Below are positions 36,060-47,316 of a stretch of 64,000 nt of DNA, in pieces. This stretch comes from Zygnema circumcarinatum (taxonomy: Eukaryota; Streptophyta; Zygnematophyceae; Zygnematales; Zygnemataceae): assembly GCA_037447605.1 (NCBI GenBank), contig CM074805.1, positions 2,583,051 to 2,647,050 of the forward strand. Direction: 5' to 3'. How positions within the stretch are numbered: the first letter of the stretch is position 1; each line of letters begins with the position of its first letter. The notes below the pieces were generated by a model. It was given only the letters and a program-made list of their open reading frames with translations, ran no database searches and had not been told where the DNA came from. Both the position numbers and the translations under genes were made by a program.

Positions 36060-37152
36060 CCCCCGCCCGCCGCCCGCCGCCCGCCGTCACGTAACGGTCA
36101 GCGTAATCCCTCTATCGCCCATTGAAATTCGCCGCGCGGCCGGGCCGCCGTTGAAACTTTTCGTCCATGTGCCCGCGACAGAACCCAATGGAGCGACGCC
36201 ACGTGGCCAGAAGGCGCAGGCGCTTTTATGTTTCCAGGCCGGCAGAGCCCCCGCCCAGGCCCCGCCACTGCTGCGGGGCGAACCTTTCTCCGCGCGACGC
36301 GTGTCGCGAAAAGCCGTTTCGTACAGGCCCGGACTGTCCACCTGTCACTCCTTCTCAAGTGCGGTGTTGTTAGTGCCAGAAACTGCCGGCCGCCTGTTGT
36401 CGCGTGCTTCTCACGCAGGTGCCATACGGACCGAATCTTTCTAAAAGCGACAGCATGGTCCGTACGTCTGTCCGTTGCCTCCGTCGAATTTTTTCCCCAG
36501 CCCGTAGATGTCCTGGCCCGTTCCCATTGGCCATCGGCTGGGAGATCTCTTTTCCGGGCAGCCCGTTGTCCGCCCCCGCCTCCCCGTCCGTACGGCAAGT
36601 TACCGCCCGCCCGCCGTATGGCCTGTAACGGCGACCTGAAATCTCTCCCAGGCAGCGCCCGCCAGCTGGCGCTACGCGACAAGCCAGGGCGCCCGCTGCT
36701 GCGCCTCGCGCGCGCCCTTCTGTCGCGTAGCGGCGCGCCCGCCGCAGCGCAGGGCGGGCTTGCGACCCCTCCGCAGGCCTCCCGCGCAGTCGCCCGCGCT
36801 CTACGACGGCCCTTGCGACGTCGCAGCGAGGCCTGCGACGTCGCAGGGGCCGTCGGACCGGGCGGGCGGGGGCGGCGGTTTGGGCGCGGGGGCGGGCTGC
36901 TGCATATCTCCCCCGCGGGGCCAGAGGACGGGAGGGACGGCGAGGGACGGCCAGGGACGGCCAGGGACTGAGCGTGGGCAGGCCGCTTCCGGGGCTGCAT
37001 TAGGGCCGCCGTCCGCATTGGAGCTAGGGCTGGTACTAAGAGTGAAGGAGAGGGGAAGCAGGGAGAGGGAGAGAGAGTGAGAGAGAGGAGAGGCGAGGAA
37101 GAGGGAGGAAGTTAAGGCAGAGGGAGGTTTACCCTTGAAGGTTAGTTTTTTT
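36060..37152 (+). promoter_or_regulatory. GC-rich upstream region of the orphan gene at 37.2 kb
   Basis: It contains GCCACGTGGC near 36200, GGTCCGTACG near 36457, TCCGTACGG near 36588, GACGTCGCAG repeats near 36813-36845, tandem GGGACGGCC/AGGGACGG units near 36930-36965, and a GA-rich leader at 37040-37125 just upstream of the ATG. The same ingredients precede other genes here. Promoter role is inferred. Confidence 0.45.
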
Positions 37153-38649
37153 ATGGCAGGAATTTTTCTCTGGATGGAAGACTTTGGATATGTGGGCGAG
37201 GGGTCTTTCATGGAGCAGCTGGGTTCGGGCGTTCAGGCCGCCAACCCGCACCCTCCCATCGGGCGGAAGCCGCGCCCTTCGATGCTCATAATTCCCTCCA
37301 TCGAGTCGCCGGTCGCGACCCCGAGAACGCCGCCAGCTAAGAAAGCTCCAAAGATGATGAGCTTCGACTTCCTGCAGCCGAGGAAGAGGAGCTCTCTGTG
37401 GGAGGAGCTGCCCATGTCGCCCCTCGACCTCGACAACTGCGACCTCAGCCCCGCGCTGCTCGCCTCCTGCTTCGGCCGGGAAGAGGCCCGCGGCGCAAGA
37501 GTGCGAGCCATGAGAGACGCTCCGCCAAGCAGGGCGTCAAAGTGGGAGACACGGGGCGAAGCCTTTCCGGAAGAGCAGCCCTGCGTGACGTGGGCAGACA
37601 GCCGGGGAACCACCGCACGCGTAAGGAAGCTGGAGAGGATGATGGCGGGCGGGGCAGACTTTGGGACCCAGAGAGTGGGGAAGGAGTTTTTGGAAGCAGC
37701 AGCGCCGATGTGGAGGGACGTGGGACAGCTATCATCGAATGGATATTGGCAGTGCAGGTGAGGATGGTTTGGAGTGACTTGATTGTATGGAGCGAGGGGT
37801 GGGACTCTGCAGCTCAGAGAGAACCTTAGGGCCACTAAAGTTGTCTTATGTGACTCGAGTGAAAGTCCCTACTCGTTGAGCTTCTTTAGCAGGACGATTG
37901 AAATTGCTAGTGGGATGGTCTTCCACGTAAGTTTAACCTAGCTTAGAATTTATTTGGGGTCAGTTGACATGCATGTCTAAAAATTAGTCAAACTGATTTG
38001 TGTACGCTGCTTGTGCAGGCCTGATACTTCAGTAGACATGCGGAAATCATGGCAAAGTGGGAGGAATCAGGAGGCTGAGTCAGATTCCTCTTTCCTCGGC
38101 GCATTGCTCACACCTGAGCAGTTGCCTGCGACCAGCGGTCACGCCTCTCTACTGGTAAGAGAACTTTGACTTTGAGTCTGTGTGAAAGGCTCGTACTGAT
38201 TTGGGTGAGTTGGTAAAGGGAGGTCTGGTTGCCGTGTGGAACCAAACTGGCTGCCCTTTAGTCCGTTTGGGCGCTACTCAATCTGAAAGATAGGAGGCAG
38301 TGAGAGAGGGGATGATGGGGTTACTTTGTCCTTGTAAGTGCTTTCATTGACTTGTAGTGAAAGCGCCGTGTCGCAGAATAGCGAGGAATGGAAGGGACCG
38401 CCGAAGAGCTATCGAGATCAATGCTATCCCTCTGCCACGGAAATCACCTCCGCAGTTTCAGGCGCGCTCATGTGGCTCTTGACCGGGGACAACAGTGTGA
38501 GAACTCCTACGGATAAAACGAAAAATGCGCCATCAAGCTCACTGAAGGCAGAGGAGAAGCAGCGGGACTCAAGTCCTGTCTCCGTGTTTTCACCCTACTT
38601 AAGCTCCGGTGAATCATCGGGAACATCTCCCACGCCTTTGGAGTTGTAA
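37153..38649 (+). CDS. Small three-exon gene of unknown function
   Basis: Exons 37153-37757, 38019-38154 and 38377-38649 (TAA) join in phase and give about 337 residues from the first ATG, or 330 from the ATG at 37174 (MEDFGYVGEGSFMEQL). Readable features are a proline/serine segment (SMLIIPSIESPVATPRTPPAKK), a conserved-looking stretch SLWEELPMSPLDLDNCDLSPALLASCFGR, and a serine-rich C-terminus. There is no signal peptide or membrane segment. I do not recognise a family; the composition suggests a largely disordered, possibly phosphorylated nuclear or cytosolic protein. The GC-rich upstream region and purine leader resemble those of the identified genes, supporting a real gene. Confidence 0.6.
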
Positions 38650-40365
38650 TGGACGGTGTGGCGATCCGCTGTAATATTATACATTATTGTTTTTCTCCTT
38701 ACCATCGTCGTCATTGTTAGATGTTCGACCCGCCACCAGCTGTATTTGTTTATGCTTTCACTGAAGGCAGGAGGCGCAGTGGGCAGGACCTCACTGGCCT
38801 GCCTGACTTGCAGTGATCCGAAACAACCGTATGTCTAAACGCGCGTGGAACAGATGTATAGAAACTGAGGAGACGGCATGTAAGCTTTCCTTGGCAGGCA
38901 GTGACCTTGGTCCTGCCTTCTGAAGGAGGAGTGCGATGCAATGCGGTCGTAGGTTAGAGCAACAGCGTGTCGTTGTCAGATCAGGTCAGATAACATTTTT
39001 TGCTTCAAACAGCCATAAGAGGCTCCCCGTGAAAGCAAGGAGTTGTAGCTATAGCGTAGACCACTGCCCACCCAGGCGGCGGCAGTCAGTAAGTTGACGA
39101 GAGCCGTGCCTTGGGTCTAGTGTTCCTTTTCTTCAGTAGCAGTAGTAGGGGGGGGAGGGAGGGGGTGCATTCACCGCGCTGCAACGTTGCGGAAACTTGC
39201 AACCATTTGTAGCCTTTTTTTTGTTCCCAAAAATCGCATTTGAGCGGGCGAGGTTCCAGCCATGACCATGCATGCATGCTTGCAGCCTTGTGCGGATATA
39301 CGTGGGCAATGTCGTCGTGGCCATGCGATCATGTTTGCATTCTCCTTTCTTTACCTCTATCCCAGTTAACGACTTGAAAAACAAAAACAAAACTAGCGTC
39401 CTGTTGAGATCCTTCCTTCTGTGTCTGTAATGAAATCCATCCGATTTGTCATTAGCGCGCTCATTACAATGCGCCAGATCTGTACGGCTGCAAGGGCTGG
39501 CTCTTGAAACGCGTGCGAACGTGTCCTTCGTGCACTGGGAAGGAAAGGGAAGAAAATAACTCGCCACGCGGCGGCCACGCTGGCAGGAAAAGGGCGCTTT
39601 GGCGGTCAGCAGAGTCCACGTGACTCTGCAGAGTCACGTGGCGCCTCCTTGTGGCCTCCCTGCGCCGAGTTTTTACCGTTGTTGCCATCTCCCGCGGCTG
39701 CACACGTGGCCGCTGGCAGTTGCGAGCACATGAAGGTGACGTCACACCCCCCCTTCCGGCGCAACAGAACGACCTAGAAAAGCCCCTGCCTTCTTGTCGT
39801 ACACCTGATGGGCTGTGGATGTACGGAAACGTCCGCTCCCGTTTCGCCGGGCGCCGGTGCCCACGTGGCGCGCATCTGCGAGAGGGCTAGGCTTTAGACG
39901 GACGGCTGCGATCTCTCAGAAATTCGAGCTTTCTGGTTTTATTCGTCGGGGCCGTACGACTCGCCGGCAGGGACCCGCCCGGAGGGAACAGACGGGTGGG
40001 CCGGGGGGTGCGGCTCGAGGCTGCCCGTGGTTTCGTGTTCACTTTCGGTTCACAATCGCTCGTCCCATGGGGGCCCATGGGCCCATGGGTGGCATGGAAG
40101 GCTCCCGAGGCTCTCGCTAGACTGATGTCCCCTCCTGTGAGACCGTTCAGGCGTCCAAGGAGAGCATCCACTGTTGCAACGACATTTGTCTGCTAGACGT
40201 TGCTGACTTTCTTGCACAAAAGGACGCTGCAATTGGTGGTATCAATGGTAAAGGGTGCGTTTTTATGGTCCAACTTTAATCAACTTCGTCAACTTTTATT
40301 ACGTGGCAAAACTTAGCTGATGTAATCTCGCACATGCAGACGGTTGAACTACTTGGAGACTTGCA
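38650..40365. other. Intergenic DNA with G-box palindromes
   Basis: No gene is supported. The segment 39580-40100 is GC-rich, with a perfect 26-bp palindrome, further CACGTG at about 39704 and 39861, GTACGG/CCGTACG near 39820 and 39952, and CATGGGCCCATGG words near 40065-40090. It looks like a promoter, but no downstream start codon was identified. Confidence 0.45.
39616..39641. repeat. Perfect 26-bp palindrome holding two G-boxes
   Basis: The two arms, each beginning CCACGTGACTCTG, are exact reverse complements with no spacer. Each arm contains a complete CACGTG, so the palindrome is a symmetric pair of bHLH/bZIP core sites. Confidence 0.9.
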
Positions 40366-40375
40366 CAGGTCGGAA

Positions 40376-40632
40376 CATTGGATCAACCATTGGAATGGTT
40401 GCGAACCATTGATACGCGACCCAGCCAACCATTGCCAATGGTCGTAAGCATTGGATTCAATGGTTGCCAGCCATTGCCAATGATTCGAACCATTGATTCA
40501 CGACCCGAGCAACCATTGCCGTTGGACCGAAACAACCATTGCGAATGGTTCCATCCATTGGATGCAATGGTTGCCAACCATTGGACGTCCAACCATTGCC
40601 ATTCAATGGTTGCCCGATCCAGTGGTCCGACC
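40376..40632. repeat. Dense AACCATTG/CAATGGTT dyad repeat cluster
   Basis: About 255 bases are built from AACCATTG and its complement CAATGGTT in alternating orientation, at least a dozen copies. A longer unit beginning GAACCATTGAT.C.CGACCC recurs near 40402 and 40486, a spacing of roughly 84 bases. Two or more levels of inverted symmetry allow strong hairpins. Confidence 0.85.
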
Positions 40633-40779
40633 TCGGAATAGGTTTCATATATGGAGCTGCAATTTCATGGGTTGAATCCCAAAAAAGGATTCAGAACTTT
40701 GCAAGATTACTACTCCAGAGACAGCCCAAAAGCAGCAGGCTTAAATGTTCAGCAAAGCAGTTCGGAAAGAGAAGCACAA

Positions 40780-42275
40780 GCTCTCAACAAAGGGCCATCT
40801 GAATGACACAAACTCACTTCAACCTTGCCATTAGTTCTGCTCTGGAGAGGAAGATGAAACTTGTAAGCTCTCAAGTACTCCACTCCCGCCTGTCCGTTAG
40901 TCAGTGCCACCTTAATAGAAAAAATGAAGTCCTTTGATACCCACGAAAAAGGTGATGAAGCTGACTTCATTCAGAAGTCGAAACATTTAGTTCACGCACT
41001 CCCGAAAATCTATGTCAGGACGCCCATCACTGTGGAGAACCACGCAGCTTTTAACCGAACTGTAATAAATATTATTTGTAACTGAAATGCGCTTCATGAA
41101 GCTTACCCGATCCAACAAGGTCACAGCTAAAGGAGCAGCACTGTAAAGCCACTTCACGGGGTCGGGCAACTGTGCATAGTTGTCTCCATGACGCAAAGGA
41201 CTCACTGGACCATCTAGTGCTCTTTGATACTTTCTCAAAATTTAAAAAAGGGTCGCATTTGAGCTTTCGAAGGTTCTCTCCTCCGGATTGTTTGATCACT
41301 AACTCTCTCCGACGAGGCTTCTGCTTGTTCGAAGATCGGCTTGGTAGAAGCTGTCCGTTTAACTAACTCTTCATTCTTGCCAACTTGCGCTCCCCAGCCC
41401 AGGGAGCCCCACCAAGCTCATCCTCCAACAGTCTTCTGAACTGACGCTTCTCGAGATCCCACAAAGTAGTCCGAGTCCACCAGACCAACCAGGTCCGACC
41501 CGTCCGCCGAATTCACAGAAATGCGAGATGCGCAAGCTGCCACGAAGGAACGAGTTTCGCTATAAACATTCTTCACTGATAACACCACCTCCAACGAAGT
41601 TTGAATACGCACAACAGTAATGCGGCAAGAAACATCACAGCTCATCCATAAGGTCTAATCGAAGAACCTTCCACCGCTTCCAAAACCACCTGAAACGATA
41701 AAACAACAAACGCAGTCAGAATCTCCAAAAAAGGGTGCTAACGTAAAATTAACGACCATGAACTTCAATCAATATTGGCTGGCCAGCCGCAAACCTACAT
41801 TGCAATAAGTGCTTAATATTTTGCCGCTGCAGAACTCCCGGAAAACGACGGTCAAACGTTTTTCCTTCGCCTTGAAAAACCTTTCAACAAAATATCGCTA
41901 AACGATCGTAGACCTTCCTTGCTTCCCTCTCATGGTTGCTCGCATGAAGCAGGTTCATTCTCAACACTTTGGAAAACCGGCACCACTCCTCCAGCGAGGT
42001 GAGCCCCTCTATTTCCAAACCATTCGCTGCGGGAAAGAGCGCCTCCTCAACGCCTCTATTCCACATTTAAGGTCGAAAAGAGGTAACTCGGGCCTCATCA
42101 ACCACCAGCCATTTCCTGTACTCAGCTGAGCCGCTATCAAACCTGAAGTACAAACAAGGTTCAAGAAGACGCTGCCAAATATTTCCTGCAAGCGGCGAGC
42201 TTCGGCGACTTCAGGATCTTCAGCGACTTCAGGATCTTCTTCTGCTTCATCCCAATAAGCGGACTCATTCTGCAT
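40780..42275 (-). CDS. Probable unidentified minus-strand gene
   Basis: From an ATG at 42275 the first exon reads MQNESAYWDEAEEDPEVAED..., with a tandem acidic EDPEVAE repeat and then ARRLQEIFGSVFLNL. Further plausible coding segments downstream on the minus strand are KWLVVDEAR and EGLTSLEEWCRFSKVLRMNLLHASNHEREARK (about 42115-41905), SVKNVYSETRSFVAACASRI with LVDSDYFVGS (about 41640-41430), SPLRHGDNYAQLPDPVKWLYSAAPLAVTLLDR before a GTAAGC donor (about 41220-41105), and VALTNGQAGVEYLRAYKFHLPLQSRTNGK (about 40910-40825). Exon borders are only approximate and the family is unknown. The gene would be head to head with RPL4, sharing a promoter of about 500 bases. These segments could also belong to an aberrant or decayed gene. 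Confidence 0.4.
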
Positions 42276-42580
42276 TGCATTGCCTCCTGCTCCATCTTCA
42301 ACCGGCGAGTAGTCGTCCACCACTGATTATCTTTCTCTATTTATCCCCTGCCCTTACAAAGCTACAAGAATCCCTTTTCTGCCCGCCCCTTGACGACATG
42401 CAGCTCTCTCTCTCTCCCCGACCTCCCTCTCCAGCCAAACAATGCGACATCCTGTACAGAAACAGCACTCCCCTCGCCTCTCCTGCGCTTCCCCTGCCTG
42501 CACCACCGCAAGCCAAGACTAAAGCTGCCCGCACGCATGCCAAGCCTCCCCACACGGCAGCCATGGCGGCAGCCCCAGAA

Positions 42581-42679
42581 TTAGGGTTCAGCAGCTCCGT
42601 CTCCGCCTGCCGCGTGTCCTGAACGCGGAACCCTTTTGATCGGACGGCGGAGAGCGACCGACCTCCGATCGGACGGCGG
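42581..42679 (+). promoter_or_regulatory. RPL4 upstream region: telo-box and repeated GATCGGACGGCGG
   Basis: TTAGGGTT at 42581-42588 is the reverse of the AACCCTAA telo-box known from plant translation-machinery promoters. GATCGGACGGCGG occurs twice, at 42638-42650 and 42667-42679. RPL4 begins at 42774. Confidence 0.5.
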
Positions 42680-42773
42680 GCCGCGCCGCTACATACAGAA
42701 TGGCGGCCTCTAGCTCGCCCTCTTTCAGCGCCTCTGAGGCAGCGAGCGGCGCCGGCTCCTGCAAGCTTCAGCC

Positions 42774-45700
42774 ATGGCGGCCTCGCGCCCGCTTGTGACA
42801 GTGCAGCAGCTCGATGGCGAGGGCAAGGAGGCGACCTCCGCCGCCCTCCCCGCCGTCTTCGTGGCTCCCATCCGCCCCGACATCGTGCACTTTGTGCACT
42901 CCAACATGGCGAAGAACAAGAGGCAGGCCTACGCCGTCTCTGTGAAGGCTGGCCATCAGACTTCTGCCGAGTCTTGGGGAACAGGGCGCGCTGTTTCTCG
43001 TATTCCGCGTGTGCCGGGTGGAGGTACGCACAGGGCTGGGCAGGGAGCCTTCGGGAACATGTGCAGGGGAGGAAGAATGTTCGCTCCCACCAAGGTGTGG
43101 AGGAAGTGGCACAGGAAGATTAACATCAACCAGAAGCGGTACGCGGTTGCCTCGGCCCTGGCAGCTAGCGCAGTTCCGAGTCTAGTTCTGGCACGCGGCC
43201 ACAGAATTGAGAAGGTGCCGGAGGTGCCATTGGTGCTGAGCAACGAGGTGGAGGGAATTGAGAAGACTTCGTCGGCGGTGAAGATTTTGAAGAAGATTGG
43301 TGTGTATGCCGATGTGGAGAAGGCCAAAGCTAGCCGAAACATCAGGGCAGGAAAGGGAAAAATGCGCAACAGGAGATATATTTCGAGGCGTGGACCCCTT
43401 GTGGTGTATGGCACCGAGGGTGCCAAGCTTGTGAAATCCTTCCGCAACATTCCTGGTGTGGAGGTATGCATCTGCTAAGGCCATGTCTTTCCCATCAATA
43501 TTTGGCTCAATCAGAGACGATGTTACGTGGACATCCCTATCAATAAGACAGTAAACATGTTTTAGGGTTAAGATTTTTTTCAAATTTCGCTAGTGGTGAG
43601 AGTTGAAGTGATGGGATGATGACATATGTCAAAGCAGTAGTTGTCTCATGAAGCTAGATAGTAGGTTTGGCGTCAATAGAGATTGCCCTCGGGTGCTTTC
43701 TTTTTATAGACCTTCCATGAAGCACCATGAAGTATGACCTTCCTTTGATATTGAAGGTCACGTTTTCTTAATAGATGGTATGAGGTTGAAGGTGACAACC
43801 TCATTCTTTGCGAAATAATGGTAGTTGGGGTTGATGATTCCTCTAGTGGAGTGCAGGAGCTTACCCTGCTTCTCTGATCAGTCACAGATGCCTTAATAAT
43901 GTGCACAATGTTAATGATGCGAAGGCTCACTGTACGCACATGACCATTTTTTTTTTTCCAAAGTATTAATCTCTGGCAATGACGATGTCTATTGTGTTTG
44001 CAGATTTGCTCGGTGGATCGCCTCAACTTATTGCAGCTGGCACCTGGAGGCCATTTGGGGCGATTAGTTGTTTGGACCCAAAGTGCATTCGAGAAGCTAG
44101 ACTCCATCTTTGGCACTCAGGATAAGCCTTCGGAGTCAAAGAAGGGCTATACTCTGCCACGATCAGTGATGGCTAATTCTGACTTGGCCCGCATCATCAA
44201 CTCAGACGAGATTCAGGCAAGCTCGGATACCATCAATTCGCTTTCAAAAAACAATTAGACACTTCAGTAGCACATGTGTCTGTGTGGTTTTGTCAAGCTA
44301 AATCTGACTATGAATTGGATATTCGCACCTGTTACAGACTGTTGTACGCCCCACGAAAGAGAGCTCAAAGCGCCGTGTGCTGAAGAAGAATCCATTGAAG
44401 AACTTGGGCGCCATGCTGAAGTTGAATCCGTATGCAAAGACTGCACGACGCATGGACCTTTTGGCCCAAGAACGGCAGATGAAGGCCAGGGCAGAGAAGC
44501 TGGACGCAAAGCGCAAGGTATGCAGACCTCATCTCTTTCCTGTGGGTTTGCCTTTTGTCCAAGTGCGCAAAGGCGCCTGAGAAGCTATAAGCCTTTTGCC
44601 ATTTACATTTGCATTTTCTTTCCTGCAAATGGCTTGAACTTTGAAACTTTTGAACTTTGGCTTCCGGGGTTTCCGGGATTGGAACCTGGGTGGTCAGGGG
44701 GAGGGAGGGGAGGGTAGACTGAAAGTGTGCATTATTGAGGCTTATGGTCATGGTTTATTCACAAATAGAATTTTCACACCATTATACCGTCATCGTGTCC
44801 ACTAGCAACCGTTTCTACTCTTACAACTTAGAAGCCTGGCATGAACACTGTGAAGTGAACAGGTTCACAGTTGAGAAAATCAATAGATGTAGAAGTAGTG
44901 TTATACAGCAGTGAGGTCTTGAACTAGGGCAAGGGAACAAAATGGACCATCCTGCATTCAGAGGGCTAGTATATGCCGTTGTTGAGAACTTCAGTGTTTT
45001 GGTGGGTACAGTTAGCTATTGATACTGTTTGGAGTTACTGCAAGGTAGTTGAGTGTGGGGATTTTGCTCTATCTAGTTTCACAGAGCAAGCTGAGTAAAC
45101 GAAGAATTGATATGGTTTCACAGTAGGGGGTGGACAACTTGTGATGGTTATAATTGCCAGGGCAAGGGAAAGTAGGGGCGCTTAAAATTAGAACGTCAAG
45201 GAATTATTAAAAGTTATCTTAAGCTATTGTGTTCATGTATTCATGCAAACCCGTCTTTATACCGTCCCGAAGTAGCTTGGCACATATTGAGTTTCCAGGG
45301 TAATAGTTCGTGTATGAGTTAGAGATATGGTCATTAAGATCTTGCCATAGTCTTCAATTGAAAACGAATTTGAAGTTTGAGGGAAGCTGATGAAACATAC
45401 AGACCATGTAGAATTCACCCTCATGACTCTTTTAGGGCAATTTTTTTCATGTCTGCTTTAGGATTGCGAGCATGGTTGGCTGCCGGTTCTGCTTTTATGT
45501 CATCAGTACTGCCTTGGGCCATGAATGGAAGCGTGAGAAAGAGCCTTGGTCAGTGGTTTTTTGTTTTTAGAGTTTACATTTACATATTATACTTAACACT
45601 CGGAGCTGCACATTTCTAATTTAGGTCGACTTGGCTATGATTGCCAATGAGGCGCTTATGATACAGCAGGAAAGACAAAGTACTTCTGATGCTGAGTTAT

Positions 45701-46058
45701 TGCTCTCACCTAGATGCCGTAGGCATTTCTGTGACTGTAAGAGGGCATATAATCAAGAAGCACTGCTGTTTTGAATGCTACAGTGATTGTAGTGACTTTT
45801 AATCGTAGGGAAAGTTTTCAGCGATTCCGTAGTAATCTTGGAGGAGGCTCTTATGTGTCATAAGTATGTCTAGTTTAGGACAACCTTCGTTATCTCGAAG
45901 GAACTGTTCATCAAGGTACACATGGCTGTAACTGGGATGTGCAGGAGGTGGACCCGAAGGCAAAGGAGGCGGGACGTGCATGGTACAAGACCATGATCTC
46001 GGAGTCCGACTACACGGAATTCGACATTTTCAGCAAGTGGCTGGGCGTGACGCAGTGA
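42774..46058 (+). CDS. RPL4: 60S ribosomal protein L4, complete
   Basis: Four exons, 42774-43463, 44004-44216, 44338-44517 and 45945-46058, join in frame to 398 residues. The cytosolic eukaryotic L4 (uL4) family is clear: [13 protein letters not shown] at the start, [25 protein letters not shown], the conserved internal loop [55 protein letters not shown], and the C-terminal block [25 protein letters not shown]. The protein sits at the wall of the large-subunit exit tunnel. The tail [31 protein letters not shown] matches the plant C-terminus. Intron 2 has a GC donor. Intron 3 is unusually long here (1427 bases). It is convergent with the GDPD gene. Confidence 0.96.
44217..44337 (+). other. 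GC-AG intron of RPL4
   Basis: The exon ends GAGATTCAG and the intron begins GCAAGC; the acceptor is GTTACAG before ACTGTTGTACG. The junction reproduces the conserved INSDEIQ-TVVRP sequence in frame, so the non-canonical donor is required rather than guessed. GC donors normally sit in a strong AG|GCAAG context, as here. Confidence 0.85.
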
Positions 46059-47316
46059 GGGATGTGCTGGCAGTGAGAGGGGAGGCAGGCGCTTGTGGAG
46101 GACTTCCAATTGGAAGGATCACACCGTGGTTGTCGCCGGAGAAATTGCACATGGAAGAGAATGCGCTGAAAGTATTTTGCCACTTCCTGTGTGAGCTCTA
46201 TGTCTTGTGTGACAGTGTGCATGTTTTCACTCGTCAGTCTTGGCTGCTGTCTCCATCCTCCTGCCGTTGGGAGAGGAGTCAACTTACTTAAAGGCCTGCT
46301 GTATGTTTCTTGGAGCGAATTCTTCGAAGGCTAACATAAGGATGAACTCCTTTACGATGTGCATATTTGAAGGACGGAGTACATGGGTCGGTTTCAGTCG
46401 CATTGACCGTGCATAAGTTCGAGGGGTGGCTTCTGACTGGAACTTATAGATTGGCTTAATTGTTCTGCATGGCCATTGCTGCACCTTTCCCTGGCATTGT
46501 AACCTCCTTCCGTTTTCGGCCTCTCTCTCCCTCTTCAGTCATTATCAAGAGTACTCCCAAAGTACTTAGGACAAGCCAAGGGTGGCGACTACAAGGTACT
46601 AATGACTATTTCGAAAGCGTTTCGTCAAAGTAAGGAAAGGTCACAGTTAGAAGACCCACACTTTGGCTTCATTGGAGGGAATCGAAAAGGCTCGACCAAT
46701 GAACATAATCCTAGCATAATCTTGAACATTTAAAATTTGTTCAATTTCTCAACCTGCTTTATTTTCCGACATGCGTTTGGCCGTGTACTTCTTTAACGAT
46801 CGACTCCATCCAAACCAACGAATTCACTGAAAAATTACTGTCCATTTCTCTGAGGAAACACTTTCGAGGTGCGGATTTTGTCCACACGGGTGTTGGCGCG
46901 TTCGGCAATCGCCACCAACCGCTTGCCCAAGGGCGCGCGGGACCCTTGAGGCAACGCAATCACTGTCAGCTTTCAGCCAATTTGATGTTAATCTGCTGTA
47001 CATTCTGCCGTAAAGAACGGAAACCTCCTTTTTTTTTAATGCAAGCAATCATGCCTTATTGAGAGTTGACTCGCATTCTTTTGGGCTTTTGAGCGAAATC
47101 CATCAGCTGGAAAGAACGGTGGGGCATCACACGGGCGTTGCTCAAGTTCTCTTATACGACCGCATGTGAATTCACTTTCTCCTTTCCTTTTTAAGTGATA
47201 GTGATCACATTTCACATTTGATTTTATAGCGACGATGAATGCAGCATCGCCAGAAATGGACAAAAAATCAATGGAAACTTTTGCGGCTCCTGTTGTCTTG
47301 CATGTTCCACTATTAT
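46059..47316. other. Convergent intergenic region between RPL4 and GDPD
   Basis: This holds the two 3' ends. Open frames at 46759-47263 lack splice or family support. I see nothing else. Confidence 0.5.

Noticed and set aside
35380-36444. Long proline-rich open frames on + and glycine-rich frames on -
   Set aside because: They cross the C-rich tract and the N gap and exist in several frames at once, as expected from composition.
36098-37018. 306-codon minus-strand open frame
   Set aside because: It lies in a GC-rich upstream region with few stop codons in any frame. No start, splice or family signal supports it, and the overlapping plus-strand frame is almost as long.
40376-40632. CRISPR-like or ordinary minisatellite array
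   Set aside because: Units are short, alternate in orientation and have irregular spacing, and the host is a eukaryote. Described instead as a dyad repeat cluster.
43826-43880. Possible C/D snoRNA in RPL4 intron 1 (TGATGA ... CTGA)
   Set aside because: There is no terminal stem and no internal C'/D' pair, so the boxes alone are not enough.
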